Shown piece after piece: positions 1 to 7,872 of a stretch of DNA of 64,000 nt (positions within the stretch are counted from its first letter, which is position 1; each line of letters begins with the position of its first letter). The notes beneath the pieces were generated by a model, which saw only the letters and a program-made list of their open reading frames with translations, was not told the origin of the DNA and did no database searches. The stretch comes from Flavivirga spongiicola (GTDB taxonomy: Bacteria > Bacteroidota > Bacteroidia > Flavobacteriales > Flavobacteriaceae): the NCBI RefSeq assembly GCF_030540825.1, contig NZ_JAUOEO010000001.1, forward strand, positions 1,771,001-1,835,000, written 5' to 3'. The translations under genes and the position numbers were made by a program.

Positions 1-1
1 A

Positions 2-514
2 CAAGCAACTGAAAACGATTTATTTGTATTACCAAGTAGTGCTATCATTGGAACTGTAAATGCAGATAATGTACAAGCATTAGTACTACAGGGTTTACCT
101 TTAGAATTAGCTGGTCAATTTTCGGCTGAAGGTATTTCGCTGCCATTAGCAGATAAATGGGTATTATTACCAAGTGAACAACTAGAAATAAAAACGGCAA
201 CGGATGCATACAATGTAACTATTGCTGCAGTAGCAAGTTCAAATGATAATATTGCTTTAGTAGATCTTAATGCTATTCTTACTGAGGTCTCTAGTATGGG
301 TATTAATTTTGATGGTTTTAATTTAACCGCAGACTTAGTTACTGGAGGTGCTGTAGGTTTAGATGGTATTCATTTAACAGCCAGAGGTTATGCGCTTATG
401 GCTAACAAGTTTTTAGAAGCTATTGATAGTGCTTTTGGGTCTAATTTTATTGAATCTGGAAATATTGCTAAAGCAAATGACTATCCAACAAATTACTCCC
501 CTACATTACAATAA
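2..514 (+). CDS. SGNH/GDSL-type hydrolase, C-terminal part (5' end outside window)
   Basis: The frame is open from base 2 to the TAA at 514, giving the last 170 residues of a larger protein. The end carries DGIHLTARGYALMANKF, which is the block V motif of SGNH/GDSL esterases: the Asp and His of the catalytic triad followed by a helix. The Gly/Ser and Asn blocks must lie upstream of the window. The middle part is rich in small and aliphatic residues (for example LVLQGLPLELAG). In Flavobacteriaceae such proteins are often exported lipoproteins, but no signal sequence can be seen here. A hairpin terminator follows the stop codon, so this gene ends its transcript. Family assignment is fairly sure; substrate is unknown. 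Confidence 0.75.
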   Translation, partial: QATENDLFVLPSSAIIGTVNADNVQALVLQGLPLELAGQFSAEGISLPLADKWVLLPSEQLEIKTATDAYNVTIAAVASSNDNIALVDLNAILTEVSSMGINFDGFNLTADLVTGGAVGLDGIHLTARGYALMANKFLEAIDSAFGSNFIESGNIAKANDYPTNYSPTLQ

Positions 515-538
515 TTTAAAATTAAAATAGCATTATAG

Positions 539-567
539 AACACCTTCTATTGGAAGGTGTTTTTTTA
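539..567 (+). terminator. Rho-independent terminator after the SGNH hydrolase gene
   Basis: AACACCTTC (539-547) pairs with GAAGGTGTT (553-561) around a 5-nt loop and is followed by a run of T. It separates the hydrolase gene from atpD. Confidence 0.85.
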
Positions 568-613
568 TTATAAAAAAGCTACTAAAACAACTTTTATTTT
601 AAATTAAAAAATA

Positions 614-621
614 TATCTTTG
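614..621 (+). promoter_or_regulatory. Promoter -7 box for atpD
   Basis: TATCTTTG matches the Bacteroidota -7 consensus TAnnTTTG. It leaves a leader of about 55 nt before the atpD ATG. No clear TTG/TTTG -33 element is seen at the usual distance. Confidence 0.55.
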
Positions 622-678
622 CACGCGAAAACTAAAACTGTTTTCACACAATTAAATCGCATAATATTAAACATATAA

Positions 679-2190
<1,512 letters not shown>

Positions 2191-2194
2191 AATA

Positions 2195-2258
2195 GTTGGC
2201 AGTAACCAGTACTCAGTCTTCAGTGACTGCAAACTGCAAACTGCAACTGCAAACTAGA
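2195..2258 (+). repeat. Short CAGT/TGCAAACT-type repeat between atpD and atpC
   Basis: The gap holds tandem-like copies of GGCAGTAACCAGTACTCAGT and then TGCAAACTGCAAACTGCA. Degenerate strings of the same kind occur after the metal-binding lipoprotein gene (about 43337-43370) and between the ABC ATPase and permease genes (about 44232-44265). This looks like a dispersed simple-repeat family, not coding sequence. Confidence 0.6.
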
Positions 2259-2262
2259 AAAT

Positions 2263-2541
2263 ATGTATTTAGAAATTGTATCACCTGAAGCAACCTTATT
2301 TAGCGGAGAAGTAACCAGTGTTGCTGTCCCTGGAGTTAATGGGGATTTCGAGATGTTAAATAATCACGCACCTATTGTATCTTTATTAAAAGAAGGTGTT
2401 GTAAAAATTTCAGGAAATGTTGAATTAGATGAAGAAGTTCAAGACAAATTCGTTAAAGGCGAAAAAGACACGACTTTATTAAAGATAAATTCTGGAACTA
2501 TAGAAATGAAAGACAATAAAATTATTGTTTTAGCGGACTAA
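2263..2541 (+). CDS. atpC: F1 ATP synthase subunit epsilon (short form)
   Basis: 92-residue epsilon subunit starting MYLEIVSPEATLFSGEVTSV, which is the N-terminal beta-sandwich domain. The C-terminal two-helix domain of about 45 residues seen in E. coli epsilon is absent; the protein ends soon after the sandwich, which is normal for Bacteroidota. The missing helices are the part that inhibits ATP hydrolysis in other bacteria, so that type of control is not expected here (inference). A strong terminator follows. Confidence 0.93.
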   Translation: MYLEIVSPEATLFSGEVTSVAVPGVNGDFEMLNNHAPIVSLLKEGVVKISGNVELDEEVQDKFVKGEKDTTLLKINSGTIEMKDNKIIVLAD

Positions 2542-2563
2542 ATTTCTTTTTATAAAATATATT

Positions 2564-2595
2564 AAAAACGCGAAGCAAATGCTTCGCGTTTTTTT
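2564..2595 (+). terminator. Terminator after atpC
   Basis: AAAACGCGAAGC (2565-2576) and GCTTCGCGTTTT (2581-2592) form a perfect 12-bp stem with a 4-nt loop, followed by T residues. It also faces the end of the converging GNAT gene and can act in both directions. Confidence 0.92.
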
Positions 2596-2637
2596 ATACC
2601 ATTTTTGCTTTACAGTAACTTCAAATAAGGAACCGTA

Positions 2638-3192
2638 TTATGTCCACTTCCAGATAATTAACTCCCAATCTTCCCCTGCCTCAGTATGTACATCTAAAAT
2701 ACTAAACCCTACAGCCCGGTGTGCTTCAGAAGATCGAATGTTTTTAGAATTAACTTCCGTAATCACAGCATCAAAATCTGACTCTAATTCAGTCTTAAAA
2801 TACTGGTACAACCTTTTAAAAATACCTTGTTTTCGATACGCTTTATCTATACAAACTTGCCCCATAATTAAATAACAAAGGGTCGATAAATTTTTAGATG
2901 CAATGATGCTATCCATGTATTCAAACATAGGTATAAGTGTAGGCACATCATTTCTAAAAGCATTGAGCATACATAAGGCATAACCTATAACTTTTCCCTT
3001 ATGTGTAGCAATAATATGTGGGCAAGCATCATTCATGCGCTTTAAAACATCAAAAGTGTGCTTTACAGAAACAAACCCTTCCGCTTTAATAGTATCATTA
3101 GATAATAATAGCTTAATATTAACCTGCTGCAAGTCTAAAATTTGCTGTAATTCTTCTTCTGTTTCAGCTCGTTTATAAACAATCTGTGCCAT
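2638..3192 (-). CDS. GNAT family N-acetyltransferase
   Basis: 184 residues with the GNAT fold. Visible marks are the beta-4 strand with LIMGQVCIDKAYRKQGIFKRLYQYF (acetyl-CoA-binding Q/RxxGx-like loop, here RKQGIFKRL, near residues 117-125) and the later ITEVNSKNIRSSEAHRAVGF, typical of beta-5/alpha-4. Substrate cannot be told. It starts 8 bp after the umuD stop and is probably the third gene of the umuC-umuD operon, which would place it under damage control (inference). Confidence 0.85.
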   Translation of the reverse strand: MAQIVYKRAETEEELQQILDLQQVNIKLLLSNDTIKAEGFVSVKHTFDVLKRMNDACPHIIATHKGKVIGYALCMLNAFRNDVPTLIPMFEYMDSIIASKNLSTLCYLIMGQVCIDKAYRKQGIFKRLYQYFKTELESDFDAVITEVNSKNIRSSEAHRAVGFSILDVHTEAGEDWELIIWKWT

Positions 3193-3200
3193 TATACAAA

Positions 3201-3641
3201 CTATACTTTTTTAATCACACTAGTTACAATACCCCAAATAACAAAATCATTATCACTAGTAATTTTGATTATCGGATAATTAGGGTTTTCTGGCTGTAAC
3301 CATATCTCATCCTTATCTACTTTTAAACGTTTCACTGTAAACTCCCCATCTAAAAAGCAGACGGCTATTTTATTATTTGCAGGTTCTAAGCTTCTATCTA
3401 TAACTAATAAATCATTATCATCTAATCCAGCTCCAATCATAGACTGCCCACTTACTCTCGCAAAAAAAGTAGCTTCCTTATTTTTAATGAGTTCTTTATC
3501 TAAAGACAAACGTTGTTCCTTAAAATCCTCTGCAGGTGAAGGAAATCCTGCCGAAATTCCTGTATCGAAAAAAGGAGCTCCTGAACCGTTTGTTACTTTT
3601 GGAGTAAAAAATGTTAGATGTGGTGATTTGTGTCGTATCAT
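3201..3641 (-). CDS. umuD: UmuD-like S24 peptidase, translesion polymerase V accessory subunit
   Basis: 146 residues, normal length for UmuD. The self-cleavage site is recognisable as ISAGFPSPAEDF (Ala31-Gly32). The Ser/Lys catalytic dyad is present: GQSM (Ser67) and VKRLKV (Lys104). It binds DNA polymerase V catalytic subunit after RecA-stimulated cleavage. The start codon overlaps the umuC stop by 4 nt (ATGA), showing translational coupling. Gene order is umuC then umuD, the reverse of the E. coli operon. Confidence 0.93.
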   Translation of the reverse strand: MIRHKSPHLTFFTPKVTNGSGAPFFDTGISAGFPSPAEDFKEQRLSLDKELIKNKEATFFARVSGQSMIGAGLDDNDLLVIDRSLEPANNKIAVCFLDGEFTVKRLKVDKDEIWLQPENPNYPIIKITSDNDFVIWGIVTSVIKKV

Positions 3642-4894
3642 TTTACTTTGATAATATCATTAATATTAGTCGTATATCTTGGAGACAATCTCTCTTGACG
3701 CATTTTCCAGGTACGTTTTAAATCTTGGTTTCCTAGCTTTATTTTATATTTTTCATATTTAGCATTCAATGTATCTATAGTATCCATCAATGGTTTATGT
3801 TTTGGGTCTTCAGTTTCAAACATATCTAATTGATGATTACTTGTTGGGACCAGACCAGTAACAATAACACCTGCTCGTTTATATTTTATTCCTTTTTTAA
3901 AAATTGAAACTACACTATCTATAGCACAATTACTAATAATTAAAGATGAATTGGTTGGGTATGGCAAATTTACAGCTTTGCTTGCTCTATGTTGTTCCGT
4001 TCCTTTTTTATGTCTATCACTACTCAAAACAACATAAATGATATGACAGCTAGAACCTTGTTTTCGCAGTTTTTCGGCACAACTTGTTGCAAACGTTGAA
4101 ATACGTTCTTTAATATTGTCAATATCAGAATAAGTATACTCAAAGCTTCTGGTTGTTGCAATCGCTCTTTTTGTTTGAAATTCGTCTAACTTTATTTTAG
4201 ATACCCCTTCCAAATCTTTCTTTAACTTCCATTCAGTTATTGAAAAATTTTTACGGACCCATTCGTCTGGCAATCGAACAAAATCAAATGCTGTTTTACA
4301 TCCTTTTATTTTTAATCGTTTTTGTAATCCGTGACCAATACCCCAAACCGTTTCTAGTTTTATCCACTTTAAAGCTTTAACTCTTTTTTCCTCAGAATCA
4401 ATCACATAAACACCTTTGGTTTCGTTCGGAAACTTACGGGCTATTTTATTAGCCACTTTGCTCAAAGCTTTTGTTGGTGCAATCCCCACACAAGTAGGAA
4501 TACCAGTCCATTTTAAGATACGTTGCCTGATTTGGTTTCCATAATCTTTAAAATCGTAATCTTCAAAGCCTTTAAATTGCACAAACGCTTCGTCTATACT
4601 ATACACCTCAACATCTGGAGTAAATTGCTCTAATATGCTCATGACCCGACTACTCATATCTCCATATAATGGATAGTTTGAAGATAACACATGAATATTA
4701 TTTTTTTTGCAAAAACTTTCCCATTTAAAAATAGGAGCCCCCATAGGAAGATTTAATGCTTTAGCCTCATCACTACGCGAAATAACACAGCCATCATTAT
4801 TACTTAATATAGCAATGGGTTTATTGCGTAAATTAGGATTAAAAGCACGTTCGCAGGACGCATAAAAGTTATTACAATCTACTAAGGCATACAT
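3638..4894 (-). CDS. umuC: UmuC-like Y-family DNA polymerase V catalytic subunit
   Basis: 418 residues. The N-terminus YALVDCNNFYASCERAF is the Y-family palm motif with the first catalytic Asp, and EVYSIDEAFV near residue 100 supplies the catalytic Asp-Glu. QLDMF (about residues 355-359) fits a sliding-clamp-binding motif. The DUF4113-type C-terminal tail (KLGNQDLKRTWKMRQERLSPRYTTN) is typical of UmuC. First gene of the umuC-umuD-GNAT operon on the minus strand. A TATCTTTA box lies only 5 nt before the ATG. Error-prone translesion synthesis is expected. No LexA box could be assigned with confidence. Confidence 0.95.
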   Translation of the reverse strand: MYALVDCNNFYASCERAFNPNLRNKPIAILSNNDGCVISRSDEAKALNLPMGAPIFKWESFCKKNNIHVLSSNYPLYGDMSSRVMSILEQFTPDVEVYSIDEAFVQFKGFEDYDFKDYGNQIRQRILKWTGIPTCVGIAPTKALSKVANKIARKFPNETKGVYVIDSEEKRVKALKWIKLETVWGIGHGLQKRLKIKGCKTAFDFVRLPDEWVRKNFSITEWKLKKDLEGVSKIKLDEFQTKRAIATTRSFEYTYSDIDNIKERISTFATSCAEKLRKQGSSCHIIYVVLSSDRHKKGTEQHRASKAVNLPYPTNSSLIISNCAIDSVVSIFKKGIKYKRAGVIVTGLVPTSNHQLDMFETEDPKHKPLMDTIDTLNAKYEKYKIKLGNQDLKRTWKMRQERLSPRYTTNINDIIKVK

Positions 4895-4957
4895 GCTAGT
4901 AAAGATACAGGATTTCCTTGTTTTATAAAATACTATAATAGGTATTGCGTCTTTTCT

Positions 4958-4965
4958 TATATTTG
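4958..4965 (+). promoter_or_regulatory. -7 box very close to the start of the membrane protein gene
   Basis: TATATTTG, a perfect TAnnTTTG match, ends 3 nt before the ATG at 4969. A transcript started here would have almost no leader. It supports the ATG at 4969 over the upstream TTG at 4945. It is divergent from the umuC promoter box (TATCTTTA on the minus strand, 4900-4907). Confidence 0.5.
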
Positions 4966-4968
4966 ATT

Positions 4969-5517
4969 ATGGATAAACACGTCATTGTATCTGAAAAGCA
5001 GCGCCCTTTATGGCAACGAATAATCGCATCTCTTTTTTTTACAGCAGCCATCGGTTTTTTAGCATATATTTTATACGCAGCCAAATGGAGTGATGATAAT
5101 ATAAAAAGTATTGGTCATAATATTGAATTAGTTATTTATCTCGTTGGAATTGGTATTGCTTTTTCCTTTCACCAAAGTGTTTATATAGATATTAAAAAAT
5201 CAAAGTTTAGACAAACCTATGAAATAGGCTCCATCAAATTAGGGCAATGGAAAACCATCTCTAATTATGAATATGTTTCTATATTTCACCAACCACTCGA
5301 AGATGGAAACAAAATATTTGAAGTTAATTTATGGTACGATAGAAATAAACATTGGGAGCTTTATGAAAAATATGATTATAAAGAAGCTTTTTTAATTGGC
5401 TATGAGATTTCAGAACTTTTACAAATCGGCATATTAGATGCAACTGTTCCTAACAACTACAAATGGATTAATAAAAAGGCCTCTAAAGAAACAGGTAAAA
5501 TGGTCTATTTGGATTAA
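4969..5517 (+). CDS. Hypothetical membrane protein
   Basis: 182 residues from the ATG at 4969. Two hydrophobic segments are visible: SLFFTAAIGFLAYILYA near residues 20-37 and LVIYLVGIGIAFSFHQSVY near residues 52-70. The rest is a soluble C-terminal domain (YDRNKHWELYEKYDYKEAFLIGYEISELLQIGILDAT) that looks like the globular part of small flavobacterial proteins of unknown function. An upstream TTG would add 8 residues but lies ahead of the likely promoter box. Not recognised beyond this. Confidence 0.7.
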   Translation: MDKHVIVSEKQRPLWQRIIASLFFTAAIGFLAYILYAAKWSDDNIKSIGHNIELVIYLVGIGIAFSFHQSVYIDIKKSKFRQTYEIGSIKLGQWKTISNYEYVSIFHQPLEDGNKIFEVNLWYDRNKHWELYEKYDYKEAFLIGYEISELLQIGILDATVPNNYKWINKKASKETGKMVYLD

Positions 5518-5572
5518 TTTAAAAAACGTATTCTTCTCTAGTATAGAATTTCACAAACCTAACAGGTCTTTG

Positions 5573-5580
5573 TATCTTTA
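5573..5580 (+). promoter_or_regulatory. -7-like box just before bioF
   Basis: TATCTTTA is a near match to TAnnTTTG and ends 4 nt before the bioF ATG at 5585. It suggests a leaderless or nearly leaderless bioF transcript and argues against the longer frame that begins inside the upstream gene. Confidence 0.4.
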
Positions 5581-5584
5581 CTCC

Positions 5585-6733
5585 ATGTTTCCTAAAAAAC
5601 TTCAACAAAAACTGGAAGACCGTAAAGCAAATAATGCCTTACGGCAATTGGGAGCACAAAATAATTTAGTCGATTTTTCATCTAACGACTATTTGGGTTT
5701 TTCAAAATCTGAAACCATTTTTAATAAGACCCATACATTTTTAACGGAGCATCGCATAACCCATAACGGGGCAACAGGTTCACGCCTACTTTCAGGAAAC
5801 CATCCGCTTTTTAATATCATTGAATCCTTATTATCTGGTTTTCATAATAGTGAATCTGCCCTAATTTTCAATTCTGGTTATGATGCCAATGTGGGGCTGT
5901 TTTCATCTGTTCCACAACGTGGCGATATTATTTTATACGATGAATATATTCATGCATCCATTCGTGATGGCATAAGGCTTTCTAATGCGCAGTCTTATAA
6001 GTTTAAGCATAATAATTTAGCGGATTTAAAAAAGCAGATTCTTCGCTACGCTCTGAATGACAACCAAGATATATATGTTGTTACGGAATCTGTGTTCTCA
6101 ATGGATGGGGATTCTCCTGACCTAAAAGGAATGGCGCAACTATGTAAAGATTATAATGCTTATTTTATTATAGATGAAGCACATGCTGTTGGTATTTTTG
6201 GAGAACACGGCGTTGGTTTAGTTCAACACTTAAAACTAGAAAAGGACATTTTTGCTCGAATTATTACTTTTGGAAAGGCTATTGGAGCTCATGGTGCTGC
6301 TATTATTGGAAGAGAATCTCTTAAACAATATTTAGTGAATTTTTCTCGAAGTTTTATTTACACCACAGCTTTATCACCTCATACTTTAGCTAATATGCAT
6401 GCTGCTTATGATGAATTGGTTTTAACCGAAAACATAAAACAGCTTCATAAAAATATTACTCATTTTAAAAGTGAGATTATTAAAAATAAGCTTCAAAACT
6501 TTTTTATAGAAAGTAATTCAGCCATACATTGTTGTATTATCTCAGGAAATGACACTGTAAAACTAATTGCCCAAAAGTTTCAGGAACAAGGCTTTAATAT
6601 AAAACCTATATTATCGCCTACAGTCCCAAAAGGACAAGAACGATTACGCTTTTGTTTACATGCATTCAATTCTGAAGAAGACATATCAAAAGTATTAAAA
6701 AGACTTACTACTTTTGTGACGAAGTCATACTGA
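5585..6733 (+). CDS. bioF: 8-amino-7-oxononanoate synthase (KAPA synthase)
   Basis: PLP enzyme that condenses pimeloyl thioester with L-alanine, the first committed step of the biotin ring assembly. 382 residues from ATG 5585. Motifs include DFSSNDYLGFS at the N-terminus, GATGSRLLSGNH, DEAHAVGIFGEHGVGL (cofactor-binding Asp and His) and TFGKAIGAHGAA with the Schiff-base Lys. Residues 151-159 (QILRYALND) are encoded by bases 6036-6061, which are identical to one arm of the intergenic repeat at 19616-19641, so a repeat has been absorbed in frame. The stop codon TGA (6731-6733) lies inside another repeat arm (6724-6750). The biotin genes that follow are DUF2007-bioD-bioA. Confidence 0.95.
   Translation: MFPKKLQQKLEDRKANNALRQLGAQNNLVDFSSNDYLGFSKSETIFNKTHTFLTEHRITHNGATGSRLLSGNHPLFNIIESLLSGFHNSESALIFNSGYDANVGLFSSVPQRGDIILYDEYIHASIRDGIRLSNAQSYKFKHNNLADLKKQILRYALNDNQDIYVVTESVFSMDGDSPDLKGMAQLCKDYNAYFIIDEAHAVGIFGEHGVGLVQHLKLEKDIFARIITFGKAIGAHGAAIIGRESLKQYLVNFSRSFIYTTALSPHTLANMHAAYDELVLTENIKQLHKNITHFKSEIIKNKLQNFFIESNSAIHCCIISGNDTVKLIAQKFQEQGFNIKPILSPTVPKGQERLRFCLHAFNSEEDISKVLKRLTTFVTKSY
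6036..6061 (+). repeat. Palindromic repeat arm inside bioF
   Basis: The 26 bases, starting AGATTCTTCGC and ending CTCTGAATGAC, are identical to 19616-19641, the right arm of an intergenic inverted repeat. Here they encode nine residues in frame in bioF. Confidence 0.9.
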
Positions 6734-6750
6734 ACTTGTTTCAGTATCTC
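6724..6750 (+). repeat. Repeat arm spanning the bioF stop codon
   Basis: GTCATACTGAACTTGTTTCA followed by GTATCTC resembles the same GTCATtCTGA...AATCT repeat family. Its core CTGAACTTGTTTCAGT occurs as the reverse complement at 48527-48542. It contributes the last codons (SY) and the TGA stop of bioF. Confidence 0.7.
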
Positions 6751-6773
6751 ATTAAAATTTTTAAAAATTATAC

Positions 6774-7187
6774 ATGAGTGATACGTTTAAAACAATAGCC
6801 AGATTTCAATATTCATCTGAAGCGCAAATTATTAAAGGGCGCTTAGAAGCGGAAGGTATTCAGGTCTTTCTATCGGATAATCTAACTATAGATACAGATC
6901 CTTTAGTAAGTAACGCTATTGGAGGTGTCAAACTCAAAGTATTATCAAGCCAAGCATTAAAGGCACAACATATACTCAACACTATTGAAAAATATTCCAT
7001 TGATGATGAAGGTAATACTATCAATTGTCCAAATTGCAAAAGTGAAAAAGTAGAATTATTTTCTACAATAAAAGATGCTAAATCATTATTCTGGTTTATT
7101 TTTGGATTTTTATTCTCTTCGCTTCCTTTTTATACAAAGCATAAGTATAAATGCGAAGATTGTAAAAACGAATTTAATTTAAAATGA
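6774..7187 (+). CDS. DUF2007 domain protein with zinc-ribbon-like tail
   Basis: 137 residues. The N-terminal part (FKTIARFQYSSEAQIIKGRLEAEGIQVFL to about residue 70) is a DUF2007 domain, a small ferredoxin-like fold once called a putative signal-transducing protein. The C-terminal part has CPNCKSEK (near residue 86) and CEDCKNEF (near residue 127), a zinc-ribbon pair split by a hydrophobic segment LFWFIFGFLFSSLPF, so the ribbon halves flank a membrane hairpin or buried loop. It sits between bioF and bioD and overlaps the bioD start by 4 nt, so it is cotranslated with biotin genes. Role in biotin synthesis is unknown. Confidence 0.8.
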   Translation: MSDTFKTIARFQYSSEAQIIKGRLEAEGIQVFLSDNLTIDTDPLVSNAIGGVKLKVLSSQALKAQHILNTIEKYSIDDEGNTINCPNCKSEKVELFSTIKDAKSLFWFIFGFLFSSLPFYTKHKYKCEDCKNEFNLK

Positions 7188-7792
7188 AGACATTTTTCAT
7201 CACAGGAATATCTACCGATGTCGGTAAAACTATTGCCTCAGCTATAATAACGGAGGCTTTACAAGCAGACTACTGGAAACCGATTCAAGCCGGTGAACTG
7301 GAGCACGATGATAAACATACCGTTGGAAAACTTATTAGTAATACCAAGTCAAAAATTCACCCTAATAATTATGCATTAGAAACCCCTATGAGTCCACATG
7401 CAGCAGCAGATATTGATGGTGTCTCCATTGACATAAAACAGATTAATGAACCTAAAACAAAAAATCACTTAGTCATTGAAGGTGCCGGTGGTTTATTAGT
7501 GCCTTTAAATGATTCGCAGACCGTTTTAGACCTTATTAAACTTAATTACAAAGTTATTGTTGTTTCCAGACATTATTTAGGAAGTATTAATCATACCTTA
7601 CTAACGGTAAATACTTTAAAAGAAAAAGGGTTTGATGTATCTCTTATTTTTAGTGGAAACGAACATAAAACCACTGAAGACATCATTAAAAAAATGACTA
7701 AGGTTTCTGTTATCGGACGTATTAATGAAGAACCTTATTTTGATAAAAATGTGGTTAGGGAATATGCTGAATTGTTTAGAAATAAATTGTAA
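7184..7792 (+). CDS. bioD: ATP-dependent dethiobiotin synthetase
   Basis: 202 residues. Starts MKTFFITGISTDVGKTIASA, the P-loop of BioD (GTDTDVGKT in E. coli, here GISTDVGKT). WKPIQAGE gives the substrate-binding Lys, and IEGAGGLLVPLN is the second signature loop. It forms the ureido ring of dethiobiotin from DAPA, CO2 and ATP. Its ATG overlaps the stop of the DUF2007 gene (ATGA). The TAA stop touches the first base of a palindromic repeat (7792-7863) that separates it from bioA. Confidence 0.95.
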   Translation: MKTFFITGISTDVGKTIASAIITEALQADYWKPIQAGELEHDDKHTVGKLISNTKSKIHPNNYALETPMSPHAAADIDGVSIDIKQINEPKTKNHLVIEGAGGLLVPLNDSQTVLDLIKLNYKVIVVSRHYLGSINHTLLTVNTLKEKGFDVSLIFSGNEHKTTEDIIKKMTKVSVIGRINEEPYFDKNVVREYAELFRNKL

Positions 7793-7863
7793 TTCCCACG
7801 AAGGCGGGAATCTTATGAATCGAAACTGAGAACAAAAAAAGAGATTCCTGCCTTCGCAGGAAT
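7792..7863. repeat. Paired palindromic repeat (REPIN-like) between bioD and bioA
   Basis: Left unit 7792-7811 (ATTCCCACGAAGGCGGGAAT) and right unit 7844-7863 (ATTCCTGCCTTCGCAGGAAT) are each hairpins and are approximate reverse complements of each other. The right unit recurs base for base at 44303-44322. Two inverted REP units with a short spacer is the layout called REPIN in other bacteria. Confidence 0.85.
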
Positions 7864-7872
7864 GGAAAAATT

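Noticed and set aside
2579..2875. Plus-strand frame of 98 codons antisense to the GNAT gene
   Set aside because: It starts inside the atpC terminator and lies opposite a clear GNAT coding sequence.
7792..7863. CRISPR-like array from repeated short hairpins
   Set aside because: Units are inverted, unevenly spaced and scattered over the window; there are no regular spacers and no cas genes.
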